Of a stretch of 12,963 nt of DNA, positions 6,705 to 12,963 are shown one piece after another. The position numbers and the translations under genes were made by a program. The number at the start of each line of letters is the position of its first letter. Position 1 is the first letter of the stretch. Source of the stretch: M2408 sp046303515 (GTDB taxonomy: Bacteria; Bacteroidota; Bacteroidia; Flavobacteriales_D; Crocinitomicaceae); NCBI GenBank assembly GCA_046303515.1, contig JBKCGI010000045.1, positions 1 to 12,963 of the forward strand, in the 5' to 3' direction. The notes below the pieces were generated by a model that was not told the origin of the DNA, ran no database searches, and saw only the letters and a list, made by a program, of their open reading frames with translations.

Positions 6705-7384
6705 TGAATAAACAATTTATACTACCAAAACCAACAACTATAGAGGGTCAGGCTAAACTAATAGCTAAAGGCTATGGTTTAGGATTAATTAAACCTTTGT
6801 TTTATAACGTAGATGTTGATAAGGCTACTAAAGAACAAGCTAACCTAGCTAAAAAAGAATCATTAAAAAAATCTTACTTTGGTTTACCTGTATTTGGTAA
6901 CTTTCAAATATTACCTGTTAGTTATATTGATGATTTAGGTAATACAATTAACATAGTTGATACATTAGATATTGAGATAGCTTTATTTGAGATTAACCAA
7001 TCTAAAAACATTGTAAAAACTGAAATTGCAGGAGCTAATACAGGAACTGTAAAAGAGTACATAGGTTTGTCGGATTATCAAATAAACATTAAAGGTTGTA
7101 TAGTTGATAATTTGGCAGATGGTAGTTTTGAACAACAAATAAAATTATTAGTTGATTATTGTGAGGCTCCAATACAATTAAATGTAACTGGGGATTTTTT
7201 AGATTATTTTAATGTTAAAACATTAGTAATTGAAAACTATAAGTTATCACAACGTGAGGGTGTTTTGAATTTAGTTGATTACGAGTTAAGCTGTGTTAGT
7301 GATAGCCCTTTCCAATTAACTTATACAACAAATACAAAGAAAGTAGCTAAAGCATATTCAGGTGTACCTAAATTCTTAGGATAA
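6704..7384 (+). CDS. Baseplate or tail-end protein (DUF6046-like)
   Basis: This 226-residue protein is encoded between tape measure and hub, overlapping each neighbour by 1 nt (TAATG), so translation is probably coupled. Residues 1-60 form a basic, helical N-terminal arm. From about residue 60 a mostly beta domain begins (FGLPVFGNFQILPVSYID, then LDIEIALFEI). The most family-like part is KTEIAGANTGTVKEYIGLSDYQINIKG (105-131). A helix that may bind a partner follows (SFEQQIKLLVDYCEAPIQL, 141-159), then strands to VDYELSCVSDSPF. The pattern resembles DUF6046 proteins of Bacteroidota phages, a match I make from memory. By position it may fill the role of the LysM/gp53-type protein joining tube and baseplate hub. 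That role is inference. Confidence 0.6.
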   Translation: MNKQFILPKPTTIEGQAKLIAKGYGLGLIKPLFYNVDVDKATKEQANLAKKESLKKSYFGLPVFGNFQILPVSYIDDLGNTINIVDTLDIEIALFEINQSKNIVKTEIAGANTGTVKEYIGLSDYQINIKGCIVDNLADGSFEQQIKLLVDYCEAPIQLNVTGDFLDYFNVKTLVIENYKLSQREGVLNLVDYELSCVSDSPFQLTYTTNTKKVAKAYSGVPKFLG

Positions 7385-8421
7385 TGTTAAAAGTAGAAGT
7401 AAAAGTATCTATATTTAAAAATGATGGCACTAGCGTAGTGTTTGATTCTGTAAATAGAATTGAAACAGATGAAAGCTATGAACATTTAACAGATACGGCA
7501 AAAGTTACTATTCCAAAAAAAATAACTCAAAATGGTTTAGATTTATTTACAGGTTCTAATCCTGTATTTAAACGTGGAGATAGGATTAAAATTGAGGCAG
7601 GTTATGATAATTATTTGCGTACTATTTTCGAGGGTTATATATCAAAAGTAAATGCACGTTTACCAGTTATGTTAGAGTGTGAGGATATGATGTATTTATT
7701 AAAACAATATACAGTAAGTTATCCAAGTAAAAAGTGGGAGATTGAACGAGATGCAAAAGGTAGATTTACTAAACGTCCTAAAATAACTAGCGAAAAAATT
7801 ACACTTAAACAATTACTAGACCATATAATTGATGATGATATTGATTATGATTTAATTGATGGAGATATGGGTTTAGGACAATTTAGAGTTAATAATGCTA
7901 CTCCTGCAATGGTATTAGATAAATTAAAAAGTGAATACGGTTTATATTCTTATTTTGAAGATGGTATATTGCACGTTGGATTTGCTAATAATGCTAGTAG
8001 TACTTACGAGGCTGAATATAGAATGGAACAGGTTGTTATTAACTCAAATGATTTAGAATATCAATTAGAAGATACTTTAAAATATAAAGTTAGAGCTGTA
8101 AGTATGGATGATAATAATGTGAAAACAGAAATAACTTATGGTGATGAAGATGGGCAACAAACTGATTTACATTTTTACAAACTTAGCGAGGCGGATTTAA
8201 AAAAAGCAGCTGAAAAGTGGTTAGAAGAACATAAATATACAGGCTTTGTAGGAGAATTAGAAACATTTGGAGAGCCTTATTTAAGGCATGGAGATAGAGC
8301 TAAAATAACTAGCGTAAAGTTACCTGAAAGGAATGGAACTTATTTAATTAAAGGAGTTAAACGTAGTTTAGGAATGGACGGTTATAGGCAAATATTTAAA
8401 CTAGGCATTAAAATATTATGA
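7384..8421 (+). CDS. Baseplate hub protein (gpD/gp27-like)
   Basis: This 345-residue protein shows the order seen in hub proteins of contractile tails (P2 gpD, Mu gp44, T4 gp27, XkdQ). The first beta domain (1-110) contains VTIPKK, FKRGDRIKIEAGYD and IFEGYISKV; the GDRIxIxxGY...FxGxI motif is typical. A helical insert follows (LKQLLDHIIDDDIDY, 141-155). Then comes the module FRVNNATPAMVLDKLKSEYGLYSYFEDGILHVGF (167-200), and a second beta domain ending GTYLIKGVKRSLGMDGYRQIFKLGIKI, typical of hub C-termini. A trimer would cap the tube and hold the OB-fold spike encoded next (ATGA overlap). A slippery-looking TTTAAAAAAA at 8196-8205 is probably accidental. Confidence 0.82.
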   Translation: MLKVEVKVSIFKNDGTSVVFDSVNRIETDESYEHLTDTAKVTIPKKITQNGLDLFTGSNPVFKRGDRIKIEAGYDNYLRTIFEGYISKVNARLPVMLECEDMMYLLKQYTVSYPSKKWEIERDAKGRFTKRPKITSEKITLKQLLDHIIDDDIDYDLIDGDMGLGQFRVNNATPAMVLDKLKSEYGLYSYFEDGILHVGFANNASSTYEAEYRMEQVVINSNDLEYQLEDTLKYKVRAVSMDDNNVKTEITYGDEDGQQTDLHFYKLSEADLKKAAEKWLEEHKYTGFVGELETFGEPYLRHGDRAKITSVKLPERNGTYLIKGVKRSLGMDGYRQIFKLGIKIL

Positions 8422-8930
8422 GTAAAAACGAGATAGTTGATGCTATACGTAAAATAGCAAATCCAAATATTACGCCTTATTCAATTGTTTGTACTATTGA
8501 TAGTGTGGACTTAACAGATAACACTTGTTATTGTGTACCTATTAATGGAGATGCTGACATTCAAAAGGTACGTTTAATGGCAGAAAATAGCAAAGGCTTT
8601 TTAATCATACCAAAAGTTAATAGTACTGTTTTAGTATCATTTATAAGTGATTCAATGGCTTACGTATCAATGTTTAGTGAAGTTGATGAGATACAATTAA
8701 ATGGAGATAATTATGATGGTTTAGTTAAAATAAATGATTTAGTTGATAAATTAAATGCTTTAGAAAATAAAGTTAATACTATTATAAATACTTTTAATAC
8801 TCATACACACGTAGCGAGTTCATTTGGTAGTCCTACAACAGCACCACCTAGTTTAATAGTAGGTACTTTAACTCCAACAATAAAAACAGATTTAGAAAAC
8901 ATAACAATAAAACAAGGCAATGGCGAATAA
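8418..8930 (+). CDS. Baseplate spike protein with OB-fold domain (gpV/gp45-like)
   Basis: This 170-residue protein begins with a short helix (NEIVDAIRKIA). An OB-fold-like beta barrel follows (about 20-92: YSIVCTIDSVDLTDNTCYCVPI, then SKGFLIIPKVNSTVLVSFISDSMAYVSMFSEVDEI), as in P2 gpV and T4 gp5. Residues 101-127 form a trimer-type coiled coil (DLVDKLNALENKVNTIINTFN). Then comes HTH (His129, His131) followed by Ser/Thr/Pro-rich sequence and ENITIKQGNG. In P2 gpV an HxH motif binds iron at the spike tip; a similar role here is possible but unproven. It lacks a long beta-helix of its own, while the gene next to it encodes one. It overlaps the hub by 4 nt and the next gene by 11 nt. Confidence 0.75.
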   Translation: MSKNEIVDAIRKIANPNITPYSIVCTIDSVDLTDNTCYCVPINGDADIQKVRLMAENSKGFLIIPKVNSTVLVSFISDSMAYVSMFSEVDEIQLNGDNYDGLVKINDLVDKLNALENKVNTIINTFNTHTHVASSFGSPTTAPPSLIVGTLTPTIKTDLENITIKQGNGE

Positions 8931-10116
8931 AAATAAAAGATTTCCTTTCGGGGATTGGGATAACATTTTATATGTAAGATTCGATTATGACTTTTACGAT
9001 AAAAACGAAAGTAATGTTAATCACACTTTAAAAACAATTACATTAAAAGATAATGTAACTTATTTCATAACAGATGTAGTTGATTTAAATGGATACCGTT
9101 TAATATGCGGCGAAAACACAACAATTATAGGTGGTTCATCGGAAAATTGCCGATTAAAGTCGACTGGTTTAACAGATGCTCTAATAACTTCTAATTACTC
9201 ACTACCTTTAAGAAATATTACAATACAAGCTGCATTAGCTTTAGATTTACAAGGAGATGGAGTGACAACGGCATTGGATTGGTTTGGTGTAAACTTTACA
9301 GATTGTGCTGTAGTTGGAACTATTAAAAACTACTCTAACTTTATTATGCAGGATTCTGCATTTTTAAATAGTGGAGGATTAACGTTTGATGGTACTATTG
9401 GTACTATTGGAACAACACAATGTTTATTTGATTGTAATAGTTCAAATACTGTATTTATTTTACCTGCTACATTAACAGTAACTAGACGTTTTAGAATTAC
9501 TTACAGTTCATTTGTTGTGTTAAGTGGCGAAACTGGAATAAATGTAAATGCTAGTGCTACTATACCTACTGAATCTTACATTTTAGATACTGTAAACTTT
9601 GCAGGTGGCGGTACTTATTTAAGTGGATTAAACCATACTTCAAATGATAGTTTATTTATTAACTGTGTAAATATAACAAACACAGCAGTTAACGGTCAAT
9701 TGTATATGCAAGGTAATGCAACTACTACAACTGTAAGTGCTACAAATACATTTTATAAAGTAGCAGGAACTACTACAGCAAGTGCTGACAATAGTAAATT
9801 CAGCCATTCAAATAATCGCTTAACTTGTGATGCTACAATAAGCAGAAAATATTTAATACAATGTATTTTATCATTTAGTTCTGGCAATGGTAACGTTTGC
9901 GAGTTTGGTTTTTTTGATAGTCAATTAAATGCTATTAGAACACCTAGCAGAACCAAGGCAACTGCTAATACTAGTGGACGTGCTGAAAACGTAACATTTG
10001 CCTGTGTTGTAAATATGAGAGCTAATGATTATTTGGAAATACATTGTGCTAACACAAGTGCTAGTACTAATATTTTAGTTGATAATATGAATTTTGTAGT
10101 AACTGAAATTAAATAA
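8920..10116 (+). CDS. Beta-helix tailspike with TNF-like C-terminal tip
   Basis: This 398-residue protein has three parts. Residues 1-35 hold an aromatic/charged N-terminus (FPFGDWDNILYVRFDYDFYD) that may attach to the baseplate. Residues about 38-255 show repeated short strands and Asn/Ser turns (TITLKDNVTYFI, YRLICGENTTIIGG, SYILDTVNF, SLFINCVNITN), the pattern of a right-handed parallel beta-helix. Residues about 258-398 look like a compact jelly roll of the C1q/TNF type found at phage fibre tips (TFYKVAGTTTAS, NNRLTCDATISRKYLIQ, NDYLEIHCANTS, NILVDNMNFVV). This tip is the best candidate for receptor contact or trimerisation. No catalytic motif is evident, so depolymerase activity is unsupported. 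It lies between spike and gp25-like genes, which suggests a fixed baseplate part. Confidence 0.7.
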   Translation: MANKNKRFPFGDWDNILYVRFDYDFYDKNESNVNHTLKTITLKDNVTYFITDVVDLNGYRLICGENTTIIGGSSENCRLKSTGLTDALITSNYSLPLRNITIQAALALDLQGDGVTTALDWFGVNFTDCAVVGTIKNYSNFIMQDSAFLNSGGLTFDGTIGTIGTTQCLFDCNSSNTVFILPATLTVTRRFRITYSSFVVLSGETGINVNASATIPTESYILDTVNFAGGGTYLSGLNHTSNDSLFINCVNITNTAVNGQLYMQGNATTTTVSATNTFYKVAGTTTASADNSKFSHSNNRLTCDATISRKYLIQCILSFSSGNGNVCEFGFFDSQLNAIRTPSRTKATANTSGRAENVTFACVVNMRANDYLEIHCANTSASTNILVDNMNFVVTEIK

Positions 10117-10118
10117 TT

Positions 10119-10421
10119 ATGATTAAAGACATAATATTAGATGATGATGGAGATTTAATTATCTCAAATGGAGATTTCTCTGTAAAAGATAGCGACCAGC
10201 AACACGTTATTTTAATTATAAATACTTTCGTTGGTAATTGGAAACAATACCCATTATTAGGAGTCGGAATACTTAACTACTTAGCATCTAGTGGTAAAAC
10301 GCAGGAATTAAAACGTAATATGGGATTACAGTTAGAATCCGATGGGTACAAAGTAAATGAAATTATTTTAACTCAAAGTGGAGAGTATTACAGTTACTCA
10401 ATAGATGCCAATAGAATATGA
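10119..10421 (+). CDS. Baseplate wedge protein, gp25-like
   Basis: This 100-residue protein shows the GPW/gp25 layout. Residues 1-24 give an acidic start with a beta-hairpin (IILDDDGDLIISNGDFSV). The helix DQQHVILIINTFVGNWKQYPLLGVGILNYLAS (26-57) matches the family core (helix, then P-x-x-G-x-G). A second helix (TQELKRNMGLQLESDGYKVNEI) and a closing strand pair end the protein. In T4, Mu and P2 the gp25 protein fixes the sheath to the baseplate, so its presence agrees with a contractile tail. The ATG overlap with the following gene (10418-10421) implies coupled translation. The family name is from pattern recognition. Confidence 0.75.
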   Translation: MIKDIILDDDGDLIISNGDFSVKDSDQQHVILIINTFVGNWKQYPLLGVGILNYLASSGKTQELKRNMGLQLESDGYKVNEIILTQSGEYYSYSIDANRI

Positions 10422-10915
10422 GTGTAACAAAAGTAAAAACAAGCGAAAGTATTTTTGATATTGCTTTATTAAGTGGCAGTATTGAAAATGTGTATACTAT
10501 TATACAAGATAGTGGATTAGATGTTGGAGTTAGTTATGATTTTACAGGATTAGAATTAACTTATCCCGATAATCAAATAACTAATAAAGAGGCGCAAAAG
10601 TTACAAGCTACTGTAAAAAAAGTAATTACAATACGTACAGAGCAAAGCATTTTTGACTTAAGTTTGCAATATTACGGAAGTGTTGAAAGTGTTTACGATT
10701 TAATACAAAATAACTCATTTATTGATAGCATAATTGATGATGATTTTAGGAATAATGAGTTAAATTACACAGAATCACAACTACCAGTTCCGCAATATTT
10801 AAGAACAAATAATTTAGTTTTAGCAACAAATACACCAAGGCGTTTTTATTTGCTTACCGAATTAGGAGAGTTTTTATTAACAGAGAATAACGAAAACATT
10901 GCTTTAAATGGCTAA
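10418..10915 (+). CDS. Baseplate protein with two LysM-like repeats
   Basis: This 165-residue protein contains a clear internal duplication. Residues 4-52 (VKTSESIFDIALLSGSIENV, then a DxxGLELTYPDNQ end) align with residues 70-121 (IRTEQSIFDLSLQYYGSVESV, then a NNELNYTESQ end). Both copies follow the LysM-like plan of S-I-F-D-[IL]-[AS]-L, a helix, and a closing strand. The C-terminus has two LLTE motifs in RRFYLLTELGEFLLTENNENI (141-161), a pattern seen in adsorption-apparatus proteins. LysM-like proteins occur in baseplates, where they bind tube, wedge or peptidoglycan. It overlaps the gp25-like gene by 4 nt and the fibre gene by 8 nt. The exact baseplate position is unknown. Confidence 0.7.
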   Translation: MSVTKVKTSESIFDIALLSGSIENVYTIIQDSGLDVGVSYDFTGLELTYPDNQITNKEAQKLQATVKKVITIRTEQSIFDLSLQYYGSVESVYDLIQNNSFIDSIIDDDFRNNELNYTESQLPVPQYLRTNNLVLATNTPRRFYLLTELGEFLLTENNENIALNG

Positions 10916-11798
10916 CAAGAAAATAACACAACTACCAAGTGCAGGTACTTTAGATGGTACTGAAATAGTGCCTTTAGTAAAAAACGGTGTAACATCTCAA
11001 ACTACAGCTCAAGATATTGCAGATTTAGGAGGTGGCGGTGGTGGTACTGTAGACGTTAACACAATAGGTGCAGCCATTAACGGTGCTACTTCAGCAACTC
11101 CTAACGACACAGATTTAGTAATGAGTGTTGAATCCTCAGTTGCTAAAAAAAATACGTGGACGCAAATTAAAGCATTTTTAAAGACTTATTTAGATACTCT
11201 TTACACTACTACTTCAGCAGTAGCTACACAAATAACTACGGCTTTAAGCGATTATGCAACTCAGGCTTATGTAGATACTGCCATAAGTAATATAACGGTA
11301 AGACGTATTCACAACTACCAAAATACAGATAGTACAACTACGGGCTCTACAAGCGAAACTGTATTAGCCAATTTAAAAGTAACTGGCGGCACAATGGGAG
11401 CTAATGGTATTTTAGCACTTGAGGCTTTTTTATGTAAAAGTGGTACCGCTGGTCTTATATCATGGAAGTTTTATGTATCAACTGTAAGTACTAATACAGT
11501 TGGGAATACAGGTGTTCCAACCTCATCAACTCAAATAGGCTCAGCCTCTCATTCTGCATCTTCTTTAAGTGGGGGTAGATATGCTAGAAAGATGGCAAAT
11601 AAAAATAGTGCATCTACGCAATTTGTTTTACCTACTGCAGTAACTGCTTTAACTGATTACTCTACAAGCTCTATAGCAAGAAATGCTATAAATATAAATA
11701 CAGCAAATGATTTTTACGTAGTGGTAACAGCAACTTTAGCTAATAGTGGTGATACAGCCATTTTAAGTGATATACAATTAAATATTGATAAACCATGA
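10908..11798 (+). CDS. Tail fibre protein
   Basis: This 296-residue protein starts with KKITQLPSAGTLDGTEIVPLV, a common attachment module of flavobacterial phage fibres. A Gly linker follows (41-46). A second similar module (67-99) contains DTDLVMSVESSVAKKNTWTQ and ends LKTYLDTLY. Next is a shaft-like stretch, TTALSDYATQAYVDTAIS (110-127). The C-terminal domain (about 131-296) is Ser/Thr/Gly-rich and beta-strand-like (GILALEAFLCKSG, ISWKFYVSTV, DFYVVVTATLANSGDTAILSDIQLNI). It is probably a jelly-roll tip. Its place at the end of the baseplate genes and before lysis genes is typical. It would trimerise and contact the host surface. The stop overlaps a 49-residue ORF (ATGA). Confidence 0.8.
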   Translation: MANKKITQLPSAGTLDGTEIVPLVKNGVTSQTTAQDIADLGGGGGGTVDVNTIGAAINGATSATPNDTDLVMSVESSVAKKNTWTQIKAFLKTYLDTLYTTTSAVATQITTALSDYATQAYVDTAISNITVRRIHNYQNTDSTTTGSTSETVLANLKVTGGTMGANGILALEAFLCKSGTAGLISWKFYVSTVSTNTVGNTGVPTSSTQIGSASHSASSLSGGRYARKMANKNSASTQFVLPTAVTALTDYSTSSIARNAININTANDFYVVVTATLANSGDTAILSDIQLNIDKP

Positions 11799-11944
11799 TA
11801 AATATAAAAATTTCAAGAGATGAAAACGGCGTTATATCTTACGAAAGAGAATTAACACAAGAAGAAAGAGAAACATTAATAGCAACTTGTTTTAATGTTG
11901 ATTTTGTAAATTATTACTTTATAGGCGATGAATTACCATATTAA
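11795..11944 (+). CDS. Small 49-residue protein after the fibre gene
   Basis: The ORF starts in an ATGA overlap with the fibre stop and ends TAA 3 nt before the next ATG, so it fits the tightly packed operon. The protein starts MINIKISRDENGVISYEREL, continues with a charged helix (TQEERETLIATC) and ends FVNYYFIGDELPY. It is soluble-looking and acidic, with no signal peptide or membrane span. Position suggests a fibre assembly factor or small fibre-associated protein, but nothing in the sequence proves this. Without it, a gap of about 150 bp would remain, unlike any other in the window. Confidence 0.65.
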   Translation: MINIKISRDENGVISYERELTQEERETLIATCFNVDFVNYYFIGDELPY

Positions 11945-11947
11945 TAT

Positions 11948-12199
11948 ATGAAAGACTTTAACAAAATAGTATTTACGCCTCAAACGCTTGTTTTAATTGT
12001 TAGTTTAGCAGTTAATAACGTAATAATTATTCAAACTTTAAAATCGGATATTCGTAATATTCTAACTGAAAAAAAGTATGAGATTGAGTTATTACAATAT
12101 CAAATTGATGAACTAAAGAACAAAGGCGAAACAAAAAGAATTGCATTAAATGAACATCATGCAATACTACCGAATAAAACAGAATTAACAGAGGAATAA
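11948..12199 (+). CDS. Single-span membrane protein with coiled coil, possible spanin-like lysis protein
   Basis: This 83-residue protein has a short N-terminus and one membrane segment (about 12-29, QTLVLIVSLAVNNVIIIQ). A charged amphipathic helix follows (38-60, ILTEKKYEIELLQYQIDELKN), then a flexible polar tail. This topology (inner-membrane anchor plus periplasmic coiled coil) is like an Rz-type inner-membrane spanin. The gene lies directly before the endolysin and near a holin-like gene. No lipoprotein partner (o-spanin with lipobox) is visible inside or beside it in the window. It could instead be another membrane-bound phage protein. Function is therefore suggested by context only. Confidence 0.6.
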   Translation: MKDFNKIVFTPQTLVLIVSLAVNNVIIIQTLKSDIRNILTEKKYEIELLQYQIDELKNKGETKRIALNEHHAILPNKTELTEE

Positions 12200-12200
12200 T

Positions 12201-12803
12201 ATGTTAAAAGATAATCAATATTTTAAAGAAAAACAATTTAAAAATCAAATTGTAATACATCATACCGCTGGTAGTGGTAATGCTGAAAACGTTATACATG
12301 GTTGGAATTTTAATGTAGAAAAAATTGGTACTGCCTTTGTAATTGATAGTAAAGGTAAAGTATTTAAAGCATTTGAGCCTGAATATTGGGCATATCATTT
12401 AGGTTTAAAAAGTGGTAATAATTTAAGTTTAAATAAAGGTAGTATAGGAATTGAAATATGTAACTGGGGGCAATTAATTAAAAAAGGCGAAAAATATTAT
12501 AACTATATTAATAAAGAAGTTCCTGAAAACGAAGTAATACAACTACCTAATAAATTTAGAGGATTTGAATATTATCATAAATATAATGATGCTCAATTAA
12601 CTTCTTTACGTTCTTTGTTATTAGAACTATGTGCTAAATTTGGAATAAATAAAGATTATCAATCCGATATGTGGGATATTTCAGCAAATGCTTTATTAGG
12701 TAAAAATGGAATTTACACACACGTATCTTATAGAAGTGATAAAAACGATTGTAGTCCACAATTTAATTTAATAGAATTACTTAAAAATTTAAAAAACGCA
12801 TAA
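12201..12803 (+). CDS. Endolysin: N-acetylmuramoyl-L-alanine amidase (Amidase_2)
   Basis: This 200-residue enzyme cuts the bond between N-acetylmuramic acid and L-alanine in peptidoglycan. It has the Amidase_2/T7-lysozyme pattern. IVIHHTAG carries the first zinc His (His20 or His21). GTAFVIDSKGKVFKAF (43-58) and WAYHLG (63-68) are core motifs, and SIGIEICNWG (81-90) is the central strand. THVSYRSDKNDCSPQFNL (173-190) supplies His174, Lys181 and Cys184, matching the His/Lys/Cys set of T7 lysozyme. There is no signal peptide, so release through a holin is expected. A GAGG sequence at 12191-12194 resembles a Shine-Dalgarno site, but it encodes Glu-Glu of the gene before and may be chance. Stop overlaps the next ATG (TAATG). 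Confidence 0.92.
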   Translation: MLKDNQYFKEKQFKNQIVIHHTAGSGNAENVIHGWNFNVEKIGTAFVIDSKGKVFKAFEPEYWAYHLGLKSGNNLSLNKGSIGIEICNWGQLIKKGEKYYNYINKEVPENEVIQLPNKFRGFEYYHKYNDAQLTSLRSLLLELCAKFGINKDYQSDMWDISANALLGKNGIYTHVSYRSDKNDCSPQFNLIELLKNLKNA

Positions 12804-12963
12804 TGAAAAAACTAAATAAAAAACAAAAGAGTTTAGCAGTAACTATTTTAGGTTTATTTTCTGCTTTAGCAACGGCTTTAGTAGTTGTAGATTTTGAAAC
12901 TTTTGATTGGAATAATAAAAATGATTTAATGAAATTATTTGTAATTGCTATGCCAGTTATAGG
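12803..12963 (+). CDS. Holin-like membrane protein (3' end outside window)
   Basis: At least 53 codons are visible and the frame is open at the window edge. The start MKKLNKKQKS is strongly basic. A hydrophobic helix follows at about 11-29 (LAVTILGLFSALATALVVV), then an acidic loop (DFETFDWNNKND) and the beginning of a second hydrophobic stretch (LMKLFVIAMPVI). Small two-span membrane proteins directly after the amidase gene are typical holins, which open the inner membrane so the amidase can reach the wall. The TAATG overlap with the amidase supports co-expression. Family membership cannot be decided from the fragment. Confidence 0.65.
   Translation, partial: MKKLNKKQKSLAVTILGLFSALATALVVVDFETFDWNNKNDLMKLFVIAMPVI

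Noticed and set aside
6296..6715. Reverse-strand open frame opposite the end of the tape measure gene.
   Set aside because: It overlaps a well-identified gene completely, and its protein has no recognisable pattern.
8196..8205. TTTAAAAAAA in register within the hub gene, a second possible slippery site.
   Set aside because: A -1 shift there reaches a stop (TGA at 8211-8213) after two codons and would cut the hub protein; no position-based reason supports it.
12204..12398. Reverse-strand open frame opposite the amidase start.
   Set aside because: It lies over conserved catalytic sequence of the amidase and is Phe/Ile/Tyr-rich as expected from AT-rich antisense.
1..12963. tRNA genes, CRISPR arrays, insertion sequences, integrase or attachment sites.
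   Set aside because: I saw no cloverleaf-like sequences, regular spaced repeats, transposase or recombinase genes, so lytic or prophage state cannot be decided.

Overview
The window looks like the structural and lysis part of the genome of a contractile-tailed (myovirus-type) phage or prophage of a Bacteroidota host, probably a Flavobacterium-like organism. The evidence for the host is the strongly AT-rich DNA, A-rich tracts instead of Shine-Dalgarno sequences before the starts, a perfect TAnnTTTG -7 promoter box at 4761-4768, and protein families typical of flavobacterial phages (a DUF2586-like sheath, fibres with 'DTLY' linkers, TNF-like fibre tips). The host assignment is inference; no host gene is present. 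Everything reads on the + strand. Nearly all of it is coding: the largest gap without a gene is about 60 bp, and neighbouring genes often overlap (ATGA, TAATG).

Head block (1-2775). A ClpP-type prohead protease is fused to a coiled-coil scaffold. It is followed by a 130-residue beta-rich protein with a clear signal-peptide-like N-terminus in the usual place of a decoration protein, then the major capsid protein. A strong intrinsic terminator follows, then a 76-residue Lys-tailed protein of unknown role.

Tail shaft block (2794-6704). This holds a contractile sheath protein with an inserted Thr/Val-rich domain and a tail tube protein. Next come a hairpin and promoter-like box, a tail assembly chaperone whose 3' half can only be reached by a -1 frameshift on TTTAAAAAAAAA, and a short tape measure protein.

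Baseplate and adsorption block (6704-11944). This holds a DUF6046-like baseplate or tail-end protein, a gpD/gp27-like hub, a gpV/gp45-like OB-fold spike with a C-terminal HxH, and a beta-helix spike with a TNF-like tip. A gp25-like wedge protein, a protein with two LysM-like repeats, a tail fibre and a 49-residue small protein complete it. I see no gpJ/gp6 or gpI wedge protein, and no head-completion or tail-terminator genes between capsid and sheath.

Lysis block (11948-end). This holds a single-span membrane protein with a coiled coil (spanin-like), an Amidase_2 endolysin without a signal peptide, and the start of a holin-like membrane protein that runs off the window.

The most interesting points are the secreted-looking protein in the capsid operon, the frameshifted chaperone, a probable internal scaffold start inside the protease gene, the hairpin/promoter before the chaperone, and the apparently incomplete set of baseplate genes.
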